Source: Fibrobacter sp.
GTDB taxonomy: Bacteria > Fibrobacterota > Chitinivibrionia > Chitinivibrionales > Chitinispirillaceae
DNA: 33,495 nt
Reading direction: 5' to 3'
Assembly (NCBI GenBank): GCA_012728995.1
Contig: JAAYEB010000022.1
Coordinates: 1 to 33,495, forward strand
Shown here in pieces: positions 16,371-25,155 of this stretch. How positions within the stretch are numbered: the first letter of the stretch is position 1; the number at the start of each line of letters is the position of its first letter. The position numbers and the translations under genes were made by a program. Under the pieces are notes generated by a model. The model saw nothing but the letters and a program-made list of their open reading frames with translations, was not told the DNA's origin and made no database searches.

Positions 16371-18287
16371 TTAAAAGTTATTATTAATGTCCAAACCCGG
16401 TTTATTGTAGTCAGCTAACAAACTGATAAACTCTTTTAGTGGCCTGGAGCCAAGATCACCTTTGCCATGCAGACGAACTGAAACTGAATCTGATTCCTGC
16501 TCCTTTTCACCCACAATAACCATACATGGAATCTTCTTAACTTCCGCATCACGTATTTTATATCCGACTTTTTCACTTCTGTAATCAATTTCCGACCTTA
16601 TACCTGTTTCTGTGGCTATTCGGTGTACTTTTATTGCATTCTCATTAAATCGATCTGAAATCGGAATTATCTTCAACTGAACAGGTGAAAGCCATAATGG
16701 CAAAGCACCACCATAATGTTCAAGCAGTATACCGATAAACCGTTCCATGGAACCGAAAAGAGCACGATGAATCATCACCGGACGCTTAAGCTGCCCGTCA
16801 ACATCGGTATATTCCAGATCAAACCGCTCCGGCATACTGAAATCAAGCTGAATTGTACCACACTGCCAGCTGCGATTTAAAATATCCTTTATATGAAAAT
16901 CAATTTTAGGTCCATAAAATGCACCATCACCAGGATTAATCTGGTACTCAAAATTCTGTTTTTCAAGTACATCCTGCAAAGCCTTTTCCGCTTTATCCCA
17001 GATTTCAATGGATCCAATATAATTCTCCGGCCTGGTCGACAGTTCTATTTTGTAATCTTCAAACCCGAATGTTTTGTAAATTCTCATTATAAAATCAATA
17101 ACATCGCTGATCTGATTCTCTATTTGTTCCGGCGTACAAAACAGATGCGCATCATCCTGAGTAAACTGTCGGACTCTGAAAAGTCCGTGAAGCACACCAG
17201 CTTTTTCGTGGCGATGTACAAGGCCAAATTCAAAAAAACGGATCGGGAATTCACGGTAAGAATGTCCCGAATTTTTGTAAATTAGAAGATGCCCCGGGCA
17301 ATTCATTGGCTTGACAGCATGCACAGTTTCTTCAATAGTGGTGAAATACATGTTTTCACGATACTTGTCCCAGTGGCCGCTTCGATGCCATAACTCTTCA
17401 TTCAAAATAATCGGAGTCTTGACTTCCCTGTATCCTGCCCTGAGGTGCTCACTACGACTGAAATCAAGAATCTGATTGTAAAGCACCATTCCGTAGGGAT
17501 GCCAGAAAGGAAAACCGGCTCCTTCCTGATGAAACGAAAAAAGATCAAGCTCTTTACCCAGTTTACGATGATCCCGTTTCTGCGCTTCCTCAAGAAGTCT
17601 TAAATACTCATCAAGCATGGACTGCTTTGGAAAGGAAATCCCGTAGATTCTTTGCAGCATTTTATTTTTTTCGCTGCCACGCCAGTATGCACCTGCTATT
17701 GATAAAAGTTTGAATGCTTTAATAATGCCCGTATTCGGTATATGAGGACCACGGCAGAGATCTTTCCAGCTATCCTGAACATACATGCTCGGTGATCCTG
17801 TAATGTCTTCAAGAAGCTCCAGTTTGTAGTTTTCACCTTTATTCCTGAAATATTCGTAAGCTTCTTTAGCCGATACTTCTTCCCTTTTAAATTCTATTTT
17901 TCTTCCTATTATTTCTTTTGCTTTTTTTTCAATTGTTTCAAGATCTTGTGGCGTAAAAGGTTTCTCCACATCAAAATCGTAGTAAAATCCGTTTTCGATT
18001 GATGGACCTATTGCAATTCTGGCAGAAGGAAAAAGCTCCTGAACTGCCTGGGCAAGTATATGTGAAGAAGAATGCCAGAAAATCGATTTACCCTCAGATG
18101 TATCAAAAGTAATAATCTCAACCTGATCATTTTCATTAAGAGAACGGGATAAATCAGTTAGCTCCCCATTGATTCTGGCTGCAACTGCAGAGCGTGAAAG
18201 CTTTGGACTTATTGCCCTGGCCAGATCAAAAGCAGTAGAATTCTGTTCTATATTGATATTTTTATTGTCCGGTAATTTTACATTCAT
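16371..18287 (-). CDS. thrS: threonine--tRNA ligase
   Basis: The product has 638 residues, full length. Domains in order are TGS (1-60), the editing/SAD domain with HSSSH (72-76), the class II catalytic core (MNCPGHLLIYK, RFFEFGLVHRHEKAGVLHGL, RQFTQDDAHLF), and the C-terminal anticodon-binding domain (PVQLKIIPIS onward). It charges tRNA-Thr and edits Ser-tRNA-Thr. The ATG has no obvious Shine-Dalgarno sequence. It follows tRNA-Val by about 100 bases; infC begins 11 bases after its stop, with the infC ribosome site overlapping the thrS end. Confidence 0.97.
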   Translation of the reverse strand: MNVKLPDNKNINIEQNSTAFDLARAISPKLSRSAVAARINGELTDLSRSLNENDQVEIITFDTSEGKSIFWHSSSHILAQAVQELFPSARIAIGPSIENGFYYDFDVEKPFTPQDLETIEKKAKEIIGRKIEFKREEVSAKEAYEYFRNKGENYKLELLEDITGSPSMYVQDSWKDLCRGPHIPNTGIIKAFKLLSIAGAYWRGSEKNKMLQRIYGISFPKQSMLDEYLRLLEEAQKRDHRKLGKELDLFSFHQEGAGFPFWHPYGMVLYNQILDFSRSEHLRAGYREVKTPIILNEELWHRSGHWDKYRENMYFTTIEETVHAVKPMNCPGHLLIYKNSGHSYREFPIRFFEFGLVHRHEKAGVLHGLFRVRQFTQDDAHLFCTPEQIENQISDVIDFIMRIYKTFGFEDYKIELSTRPENYIGSIEIWDKAEKALQDVLEKQNFEYQINPGDGAFYGPKIDFHIKDILNRSWQCGTIQLDFSMPERFDLEYTDVDGQLKRPVMIHRALFGSMERFIGILLEHYGGALPLWLSPVQLKIIPISDRFNENAIKVHRIATETGIRSEIDYRSEKVGYKIRDAEVKKIPCMVIVGEKEQESDSVSVRLHGKGDLGSRPLKEFISLLADYNKPGLDINNNF

Positions 18288-18308
18288 AGATTTTATAAAT
18301 CCAGGATA

Positions 18309-18324
18309 CTGGTTATTAAACCAG
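18309..18324 (-). promoter_or_regulatory. stem-loop in the thrS leader
   Basis: CTGGTT and AACCAG form a perfect 6-base-pair stem with a 4-base loop, 22 bases before the thrS ATG. E. coli thrS is controlled by leader stem-loops that imitate tRNA-Thr, but I see no Thr anticodon-like loop here. The T-box consensus is also absent, so any role is open. Confidence 0.35.
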
Positions 18325-18391
18325 ATATATTTCTAAATACAATATGCCACCTTCCGTCCTCTTTTTTTGTGAGGCTGGAACGAGGCAAAAA

Positions 18392-18465
18392 TGGGCGATA
18401 CTGGACTCGAACCAGTGACCCCTACCATGTCAAGGTAGTACTCTAACCATCTGAGCTAATCGCCC
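18392..18465 (-). tRNA. tRNA-Val (anticodon GAC)
   Basis: The 74-base minus-strand sequence starts GGGCGATTAGCTCAGATGG and folds as a cloverleaf. The acceptor stem GGGCGAT pairs with ATCGCCC and the discriminator is A. The D-arm contains TAGCTCAGATGGTTAGAG, and the anticodon arm is CTACC-TTGACAT-GGTAG with anticodon GAC. The T-arm carries GGTTCGAGTCC. The CCA end is not encoded; TTTTT follows directly. It lies upstream of thrS and may share its transcript. Confidence 0.96.
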
Positions 18466-18489
18466 TGAAAATTAAAATTTTGACCATCC

Positions 18490-18545
18490 GCAGGTTCCAC
18501 CTGCATAACCTGTGCAAATATGGTAGTCTGCCAGAAAAAAATCAA
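18490..18545 (-). promoter_or_regulatory. putative tRNA-Val promoter and leader hairpin
   Basis: On the minus strand TTGATT (18540-18545), 17 bases and CATATT (18517-18522) form a plausible sigma70-like promoter for the tRNA, with a start near 18510. The short leader then contains a perfect hairpin, GCAGGT-GGA-ACCTGC (18490-18504), 25 bases before the tRNA's first base. Confidence 0.4.
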
Positions 18546-18979
18546 GATGGCAAGTCCATAAAATACGAAAAACTCGTAGAAAAAGTCAAAATAAATATTT
18601 AAGTTAACTCGCTCCTGTTCAAAATAAATCGATTTAACAGGTGTCCAGAGATCTTTTTACCAACAAAAATCTTCAAAATCGGGTTTGCAGACATCTGATT
18701 CAGGAAAAAATGACGGTTTGAACTGCTCCAATAATGAAAAAATCATGGTTTTAAGCGATTCACTAGTGAACGTCAAATAAAGGCTGGATCGGTAGTGACT
18801 TTGGAAAAAAATTGAACAAAAGTGAAATTGAAAATATTCAAATATTCCGGATTTGCCTGAAATTGTTTATTGAAATTCATATTATCATCAGAACCAGATT
18901 CATTTTTTTAAATTTCTCCTGTTCCTCAAAATTTGCTATCATGTTATATTATTTTAATCATGAAATTCGTGGAGGGAAT
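18546..18979. other. non-coding gap between the tRNA promoter and the acetyltransferase
   Basis: This 434-base AT-rich stretch has no convincing gene. An open frame from a TTG at 18812 runs into the acetyltransferase, but the added residues are low-complexity (many Ile and Phe) and not family-like. Two symmetric elements are visible: the 12-base perfect palindrome TTCACTAGTGAA (18759-18770), and CCTGTT/AACAGG arms 16 bases apart (about 18614-18641). I see no confident promoter for the downstream operon. Confidence 0.4.
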
Positions 18980-19453
18980 ATGAGTGAACAGAACGGAATC
19001 GAAATAAGAACTGCTACCATTGATGATCTTGCAGCCATATTTCATCTGGGAGAAAAAGTTTTTACTCCTCAGGAAGTGACAAATCTTTATCGTACCTGGG
19101 ATGAATATGAGGTAACCGGGTTGTTTAACAGTGAGCCGGAACACCTTCTGGTGGCTCTTGATGATGAAAAGGTAGTAGGTTTCGCAATGGGTACAGTAAT
19201 AAAAAAAACCCATTCTGCCTGGAGTTATGGTCATCTGCTGTGGCTTGGTGTAGATTCATTGTTTGCACGTAAGGGTATCGGTAACATGCTCTTTGAGCAG
19301 TTCCGGGCAAATATGAAAAAAGAAGGTGTGCGAATCCTGATTATAGATACACAGGCAGACAATGAACCTGCTATCAGGTTTTTCCGGAAAATCGGATTCG
19401 AAAAACCAACAAGCCATGTTTATATGACACTTAATCTGGAAAAAGAAGCGTAA
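18980..19453 (+). CDS. GNAT family N-acetyltransferase
   Basis: The product has 157 residues from the ATG at 18980, which is preceded by GGAGGG. It begins MSEQNGIEIRTATIDDLAAI, as GNAT proteins typically do. The acetyl-CoA pyrophosphate loop is seen in LFARKGIGNMLFEQF, and the C-terminal NEPAIRFFRKIGFEKP motif follows. GNAT enzymes move an acetyl group from acetyl-CoA to an amine. The substrate is unknown; the RimI-like tail pattern is common to many subfamilies. Its stop overlaps the next start by one base (TAATG), so it is coupled to the M20 enzyme, suggesting that both act on related acylated amines or amino acids. Confidence 0.88.
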   Translation: MSEQNGIEIRTATIDDLAAIFHLGEKVFTPQEVTNLYRTWDEYEVTGLFNSEPEHLLVALDDEKVVGFAMGTVIKKTHSAWSYGHLLWLGVDSLFARKGIGNMLFEQFRANMKKEGVRILIIDTQADNEPAIRFFRKIGFEKPTSHVYMTLNLEKEA

Positions 19454-20553
19454 TGACAAAAAAAAATGTAACTATAGACCGTAACCGGCTTTTTTCACTG
19501 TTTCGCAACATGGTCGATATATATAGTCCATCAGGAAAAGAAGAGTCTCTGAGTGAGTATTTGACGGAATATCTGAAAAAATCCGGTTTTTCTATTATAA
19601 AGCAGCCTGTTGATCGCTTACGGTACAATCTGCTGGCTTCTACCGGAAACAATTCATTTTCAGGCTTGTTCCTGGGTCATATAGATACAGTTCCTGCCTT
19701 TGACATAGAAACAAGTGGTTTTTCTCAGCAAAAAGGGTTATGTTATGGTCTGGGCACAAGTGATATGAAAAGTGGTTGTGCTGCAATGATTGAGTCGTTT
19801 ATTGCCACACACGAAGCAGGATATTCCATAGACGATATCATGCTTGCACTTGTTGTTGGTGAAGAAGAAACTGGAGATGGTACGCAGGCATTGCTTAAGG
19901 AAAAACAGTTTGAGTGGGCATTGGTAGGTGAACCAACAAATCTTAGACCCTGTCTTAATCATTACGGGTATATAGAAATCTCGATTGTAATATCTGGTTA
20001 TCGCCAGCATGCTGCCATGTCAGGTTATGATTCAAATGCTGTTCGGACAATGCTGCGTCTGTTGCTTCGGCTTGAAGAACTGGTAGAAAAGCAATGCACT
20101 GATATGGTATTAAATATTCGCGATCTGCACAGTTCCGAATCCGGTTTCGCCGTACCGGATCGCTGTGCTGTAAACGTCGATTTACACATACCTCCCGGAA
20201 TCTCTGCAAAAGAAAATGCAGAAAAGATACATGCCTTTATTAAAAGGGAACTGGAACAAAGCAGTCTGGTAGGATGTGAAATTGAATTTCCGACACTTGC
20301 TGACGGTTACGAAATTGGTATTGATGATCCCGCCGCAGAAAAACTTCAGAAAGTTTTTATCGAACAGGATATGCAATGGAAACCAATCGCTTTTAAAAGT
20401 CATTCTGATGCTAATCTGCTTAAAGACACCGGATGTAACCCTCTTATTCTTGGTCCCGGCACACTGGCAAAAGCACATACCCGGGATGAATCAGTAAACT
20501 TTGAACAGGTAGTATCTGCTGCCAGATTATATGCATGTATGCTGGTACAATAA
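19453..20553 (+). CDS. M20 family metallopeptidase / amino-acid deacylase (ArgE/DapE/ACY1-like)
   Basis: The product has 366 residues with the di-metal site of the M20 family: H76 and D78 in GHIDTVP, D104 in GTSDMKSG, the catalytic E137 and ligand E138 in GEEE, E160 in VGEPT, and H342 in KAHTRDE. The lid (dimerisation) domain covers about 170-285. Relatives include acetylornithine deacetylase, succinyl-diaminopimelate desuccinylase and LysW-lysine hydrolase; sequence alone does not choose among them. It overlaps the GNAT stop by one base. It converges on the glycosyltransferase gene with only 16 bases between stops, and no terminator is visible there. Confidence 0.88.
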   Translation: MTKKNVTIDRNRLFSLFRNMVDIYSPSGKEESLSEYLTEYLKKSGFSIIKQPVDRLRYNLLASTGNNSFSGLFLGHIDTVPAFDIETSGFSQQKGLCYGLGTSDMKSGCAAMIESFIATHEAGYSIDDIMLALVVGEEETGDGTQALLKEKQFEWALVGEPTNLRPCLNHYGYIEISIVISGYRQHAAMSGYDSNAVRTMLRLLLRLEELVEKQCTDMVLNIRDLHSSESGFAVPDRCAVNVDLHIPPGISAKENAEKIHAFIKRELEQSSLVGCEIEFPTLADGYEIGIDDPAAEKLQKVFIEQDMQWKPIAFKSHSDANLLKDTGCNPLILGPGTLAKAHTRDESVNFEQVVSAARLYACMLVQ

Positions 20554-20569
20554 GCCCGGAACGAAGTAA

Positions 20570-21841
20570 TCAGTTACCCTGGCTTCTTTCTATAAGTGAA
20601 GCATATGCAAATTCATGCTTTTGGGCAAGTGCCGGGAGACTGAAATTTTGTTCAACAAAACCCCTTCCTTTTTTACCCATGTTCAACCTGAAATTATCGT
20701 TTCGAAGCAGAATAATTATTTTTTCTTTTAAAGTAGCCTTATTGCCTGTTTCTACACAGAATCCGGTCTCGTTGTCAAGAAGAGCCTGTGGTGTACCACC
20801 CGATCCATAACAGACGACAGGACATTCCATTGCCTGCGCTTCAAGAACAACTCTCGGAATCCCTTCATCATGATACGTGGGAAATACAAGCAATGATGCC
20901 TTTGCATATAACTGGCGTAAAAGTTGTTGAGTTACCATGCCGCAGAAAAAAACATAACTTCCCATATCGTTAGAATCTATAAAATTTTCAAGTTGTTTTT
21001 TGTATTTCACTGAATAAAACCTTCCTGCAAAAATAACCGAAGTGTCAAGACCACTCTTTTTCAGTTCGAGTGCAATTTCAAGCAGGTCAAAATGGCCCTT
21101 GTTTCTTACAACCCTTGCAGGAAGCAAAAGCACGGGTACCTTGAATTCTGACTTCAGCGATAACTGTACCAGTGAAGGATCGAAAAAGTCTGTGTCAATA
21201 CCGTTTGACAGATTGATATATTTTCCCCTCAGATAGTTGGGAACATCCAAATATGATAAACTCCCGACCGCATTGGCGAATGAAGTCTGGTACCGTATGG
21301 GAAATTTATTGAACCAACTGTTATGAAAATGATTTATAACCAGGACAGGTATTTTAAATGAAGCTGCGACTTGCATAAGGATCAGACTGTCACGCCCGCC
21401 TATAAAATGGTTGACAACAAGATCCGGTTTGTATTTTTTAATCAGATCATGGGCCACACACCTCATGTTGACAACTTCCCTGAATGAATTCATATAAAGG
21501 GGCATAAAAACAAGTTTGCAAAAAAGATTACGCAACTTATAAAAAATACCTCTGCGTGGTTTTTTATATTCAAGAGGTATATGAATAATTTTGCCCTTTC
21601 CGATTTCTGTAATTTTTATCTGTACACTGCTTTCTTCAGGCATGTACAGATTGATAATTGTAATACTGTTGCGTTCCAGAAGAATATGGTTAAGGTTTTT
21701 TATATGAATCTCTGTACCGGCTTCAAGAGATGATGCATGAGAAAACCTTAAAATAGTACGGTTCTCAAGTGTAGTTTGAATTTCATCGAAATCAGAAAAT
21801 ATCATAATCGTTTGAACTGTTAACCAATAATGTTTAAACAA
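20570..21841 (-). CDS. glycosyltransferase family 4
   Basis: The product has up to 423 residues and a GT-B fold of the GT4 type. The C-terminal nucleotide-sugar half shows LLLPARVVRNKGHFDLLEIA, VFFCGMV, and the E-x7-E signature within HDEGIPRVVLEAQAM, followed by VCYGSGGTPQALLD and NETGFCVETGN. GT4 enzymes are retaining transferases for cell-surface glycans. The start is uncertain: the frame opens with TTG at 21841, while ATG at 21805 is an alternative, and neither has a clear ribosome site. It follows the flippase gene by 49 bases on the same strand, so the pair probably makes and exports one polysaccharide or lipid-linked glycan. Confidence 0.88.
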   Translation of the reverse strand: MFKHYWLTVQTIMIFSDFDEIQTTLENRTILRFSHASSLEAGTEIHIKNLNHILLERNSITIINLYMPEESSVQIKITEIGKGKIIHIPLEYKKPRRGIFYKLRNLFCKLVFMPLYMNSFREVVNMRCVAHDLIKKYKPDLVVNHFIGGRDSLILMQVAASFKIPVLVINHFHNSWFNKFPIRYQTSFANAVGSLSYLDVPNYLRGKYINLSNGIDTDFFDPSLVQLSLKSEFKVPVLLLPARVVRNKGHFDLLEIALELKKSGLDTSVIFAGRFYSVKYKKQLENFIDSNDMGSYVFFCGMVTQQLLRQLYAKASLLVFPTYHDEGIPRVVLEAQAMECPVVCYGSGGTPQALLDNETGFCVETGNKATLKEKIIILLRNDNFRLNMGKKGRGFVEQNFSLPALAQKHEFAYASLIERSQGN

Positions 21842-21890
21842 TCAGGACAGATTTGTAATAATCCAAATTAGTGACAGGAAAAAAACAGCC

Positions 21891-23414
21891 TTAAATTTCA
21901 GCCCTGTTATTTCTGATTCCAGGGAATATTAATTTCAAAAGCCTGAAAAAATCGGTAAATGGTTTCATGCTCCCATGAAACAGAACCATTAATCCACAAT
22001 AAAAGCAAAGGAAAAAGAGCAAAGAGATCAAAATTTTAATTACAGACGTAAAATTATGGAAGTATCGTTCCATTACAATCAGGTTTATTATACCTGCAAG
22101 TAAAGATGATGAAAAAGGCTTCCATAGTACGTTAAAAATATCTGCAAATGAAATGCCGATTGGTTCACCTGCATACCATAAGCTTGGAACAAGGCTTAAA
22201 TAAACAAATGCACTGTATGCAATTGCTACACCGGTAGCACCAAACCTTAGTCCTGCTATTATAAACAATACCATTACAATCGCACTCACAATGCCAGTAT
22301 GAAACCATCGGTCGGTTCGTCCAAGTGAGACAAAAAGCCAGGCACGGGTAGAAACTATTAATTGAACTCCTGCGGAAAATCCCAGAATTGAAAAAATCCC
22401 GGCAGCCTGTATCCACTGATTGCCCAAAAGAATCAAAACCAGATCGGTACTGTTGACAGTTAAAAAAATACTGAGAGGAAAACCGCAAAAAGCAATGAAA
22501 TGTACCGCTTTGAGGTAATAAGAGTGGTATCTTGAAGGCTCATTCTGAAGTTTGCTCAGAGTGGATACTGCAACACCAGAAAGGGGAACTGTAAGCTGAT
22601 TGACAGGCGCCCAGAAAAGCTGAAATGCCTTGGAATAGTATCCCAGTTGTGTAGTTCCATATTTCCAGCCGACTAGGGTTTTGTCAAGGTTTTTTGAAAA
22701 ATAATCTACAATATAATAAGCTATAATATTTACACCGAATTTAAGCATGGGTCTGATGCCGGTTCTTCTTGAAGGTTTTGAAGGTGTCCAGGGACATAAA
22801 AGCCAGTACCCGGCACATAATGAAAACGAGAGCACAAGAGGCCTGATTACAAGTGCCCAGTACCCGAAACCTTTTAATGCCATTATCAGTGACACTGAAA
22901 AACTTATAATTATGCTGATAAAATCATTAATCGCAATTGCCATAAAGCGCAGGTCCCGTTTGAGTAATGCCTGATGCTGGGTCGAAAAACCGGCAGCAAT
23001 AAAGGAAAATGAGGAGATTATGATAATATTTATCAGGCGCGGGTCCTTAAAAAAACAGGAAATAATCGGTGAAAGGGCAATCAGAAAAATTGTGAAAATG
23101 AGACTGGCTGCAACATTTATCCAGAACAAAGTACTGACCTGGGCATGTGTTATGGATTTACGCTGTACGGTCGCATCACTGAGACCAAGATTCCTGAAAA
23201 TAAAAAAGAAACCAGTAATTGCTGTCGAAATCGCTACCAGACCAAAATCGGATGGAGTAAGTATTCGTGCAATAATCGCAGTACATATAATCTGGACACC
23301 ATAATCACAAAAACGATTGAATAAAGTAACACTGCCACCGCGAACAGCCTGCTTTTTTAACGGAGAATCTGTATAAGTTTTGTCAAAACTGTAACTTTTC
23401 TTTTGTGTTAACAT
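21891..23414 (-). CDS. polysaccharide/oligosaccharide flippase (Wzx/WzxC-like, MOP superfamily)
   Basis: The product has 507 residues and is strongly hydrophobic, with about 12-14 predicted membrane helices. The N-terminal region LKKQAVRGGSVTLFNRF, then ARILTPSDFGLVAISTAITG and RNLGLSDATVQRK, is characteristic of the WzxC/RfbX-like exporters of the MOP superfamily. These move lipid-linked oligosaccharides across the inner membrane. The ATG at 23414 is chosen by family fit. No polymerase or other synthesis genes are visible around this two-gene unit, so the other genes for the glycan must lie elsewhere. Confidence 0.88.
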   Translation of the reverse strand: MLTQKKSYSFDKTYTDSPLKKQAVRGGSVTLFNRFCDYGVQIICTAIIARILTPSDFGLVAISTAITGFFFIFRNLGLSDATVQRKSITHAQVSTLFWINVAASLIFTIFLIALSPIISCFFKDPRLINIIIISSFSFIAAGFSTQHQALLKRDLRFMAIAINDFISIIISFSVSLIMALKGFGYWALVIRPLVLSFSLCAGYWLLCPWTPSKPSRRTGIRPMLKFGVNIIAYYIVDYFSKNLDKTLVGWKYGTTQLGYYSKAFQLFWAPVNQLTVPLSGVAVSTLSKLQNEPSRYHSYYLKAVHFIAFCGFPLSIFLTVNSTDLVLILLGNQWIQAAGIFSILGFSAGVQLIVSTRAWLFVSLGRTDRWFHTGIVSAIVMVLFIIAGLRFGATGVAIAYSAFVYLSLVPSLWYAGEPIGISFADIFNVLWKPFSSSLLAGIINLIVMERYFHNFTSVIKILISLLFFLCFYCGLMVLFHGSMKPFTDFFRLLKLIFPGIRNNRAEI

Positions 23415-23655
23415 TATGACTCATAAAGATTTAAGCTTATCAAAAAAGATAAGACAAAAGGAGATACCGATACTGCCAGGTATGGAATCAATTATATAAA
23501 AGCAGAAATCAGACCAATTTGGGTAACTGGTTCCGGAATGCTGTACCCACAGGGTGGGGGAGTGTTTGTCCAGGAAAACATAAATTCATCAAAAGGTAGC
23601 TCTTTCCCTTACGAAAAATTATTCTGTGTAAGATTTCACAAGCAGAAAGGGTGCA
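23415..23655. promoter_or_regulatory. gap holding a possible wzx promoter
   Basis: This 241-base gap lies between the transporter operon's last gene and the flippase. On the minus strand a perfect TATAAT occurs at 23491-23496, with only a poor -35 candidate 15 bases further up; it would give the flippase a leader of about 70 bases. A CCCAC/GTGGG inverted repeat (about 23548-23560) and CTTAC/GTAAG arms are present, but no convincing terminator follows the ATPase gene. Confidence 0.3.
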
Positions 23656-25155
23656 TTATGATGTCGTATTCAAATGATAAATATGTCTTCTGTCAATAAA
23701 GTTTTCAAAAATTTCTTCATTGTGGCTTATCATCAGCAGGGCGCTTCCGAGTGCCCGCTTCTCATCAAGGAGTGACAACACTTTTCTTACACTGTTGAAA
23801 TCAAGTCCGTTCAGTGGTTCATCAAGTATTATCAGGTCTGGAGTCAATATCAGGGTACGTAAAAGATTAAGACGCTGCTTCTGTCCGCCGCTTAAATATT
23901 TCACTTTCTTATTTATAAATTGTTTTGTAACAGGCGGGTCAAACAGTTCCAGAAGTTTGTTCTGCAATGTCTCGGTATTGATACGGATTTTTAAGGGGAG
24001 GCCTTTGAAAGTTTCTTTAACGGTTGATTCCAGATTAAGAGCTTCATCAGCATGCTGGAAAACCATACCTGCCCTTTTTCCCCAGATCTTGTTCTGCCAT
24101 ACTGAAGGGGAACTTCTCTGCGAGACTTTTAAACCACATAAAGACATTCTGAATTTATCTGCCTTGTATAAACCCATTATGATTTTGGCAAGAGTGGTTT
24201 TTCCGACTCCACTTGGTGCTTTAAGATAAACCATTTCGCCTTTGCGAATTATGAGGGGTGCTGGTTCAGACAATGATTCATCACTGAAAACAGATAACGA
24301 TTTGCCGAATATTTCAAAATGAGGGTTTACTTCAAGAACAGTATCATGTAATGATTTGTCTGCTTTATGATTTTTGGGAGCATTAAGCCAGCTTAAATAC
24401 TCTCTGGGTGAAAAATCATCAACTCTGACCTGTGTGTCACTTATACGCGACAGTTCCTTGAAATGGATATATCGGAGAAGATCTTTATGACTGCGATATA
24501 TCTCGCTTATAATTGAATAATCGTGGGTTATTATCTGTATTGTAAACGGACATGCCCTGAATTTGGAAAACAGGAGATTGATAAAAAGGTCTCTGTAATT
24601 GTTATCAAGACTTCCTGTGGGTTCGTCAAAGACAAAAAATGACGGTTCATCCGGATTATCCTTTTGTATCAGGGCATTAATCCTCTTGAATGCCATAGCA
24701 AGCAGTATTCTCTGTTTTTCACCGCCGCTTGGCCGGTAGGGTTTCGGAAAAATGTCAATAATCTTGCGCACAGATTCGTCACCTGAACTCTGCCAAAGAT
24801 AAGACAGTATCTCTCTGTCTTCAAGCCCCCCGAGACTCCCCTCATTAAGCTGATCCTTGATAGTCATTAAAGGGTTGAGATGGGATGAAGGTTCCTGGAA
24901 TACAAAAAAACTGTTTTTACGAACCTGTTTTGTCCAGTGATTATTGAGGTGTAAACCGTAAGGTTTATTATTAATAACAATTTCAAGCCCCTCCGGATCA
25001 AGTAAACCATAAACCGATTTGGACAAAACCGACTTGCCGATTCCTGATTCACCAAAAAGAAAGGTGATTTCATTCTGATATACAGGAAAAAAATCTGTGG
25101 AGACAATAGTCCGGTTATCAGATCTGACACTGATTGAAAAACTGTTCTCTTTCAT
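23656..25155 (-). CDS. fused double ATPase of a peptide-type ABC importer
   Basis: The product has 499 residues with two complete ABC domains. Domain 1 has Walker A GESGIGKS (35-42), Q-loop FQEP, signature SGGEK (143-147), Walker B with D177-E178, and H211. Domain 2 has Walker A APSGVGKT (313-320), Q367, signature LSGGQ (421-425), Walker B with D445-E446, and H478. Both look active. The layout matches fused OppDF-like proteins such as YejF and GsiA but is shorter than GsiA. The C-terminal oligopeptide-type extension usual after each domain is absent or minimal. The ATG overlaps the upstream permease stop by four bases. It powers import through the two permeases at 25152 and 26014. Confidence 0.92.
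   Translation of the reverse strand: MKENSFSISVRSDNRTIVSTDFFPVYQNEITFLFGESGIGKSVLSKSVYGLLDPEGLEIVINNKPYGLHLNNHWTKQVRKNSFFVFQEPSSHLNPLMTIKDQLNEGSLGGLEDREILSYLWQSSGDESVRKIIDIFPKPYRPSGGEKQRILLAMAFKRINALIQKDNPDEPSFFVFDEPTGSLDNNYRDLFINLLFSKFRACPFTIQIITHDYSIISEIYRSHKDLLRYIHFKELSRISDTQVRVDDFSPREYLSWLNAPKNHKADKSLHDTVLEVNPHFEIFGKSLSVFSDESLSEPAPLIIRKGEMVYLKAPSGVGKTTLAKIIMGLYKADKFRMSLCGLKVSQRSSPSVWQNKIWGKRAGMVFQHADEALNLESTVKETFKGLPLKIRINTETLQNKLLELFDPPVTKQFINKKVKYLSGGQKQRLNLLRTLILTPDLIILDEPLNGLDFNSVRKVLSLLDEKRALGSALLMISHNEEIFENFIDRRHIYHLNTTS

Noticed and set aside
18288-18391. T-box riboswitch before thrS
   Set aside because: No T-box consensus (AGGGUGGNACCGCG-like) and no specifier stem or terminator pair.
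18812-18979. N-terminal extension of the acetyltransferase frame from a TTG at 18812
   Set aside because: The added residues are Ile/Phe-rich and unlike any GNAT N-terminus, while the ATG at 18980 has a strong GGAGGG site and the expected first residues.
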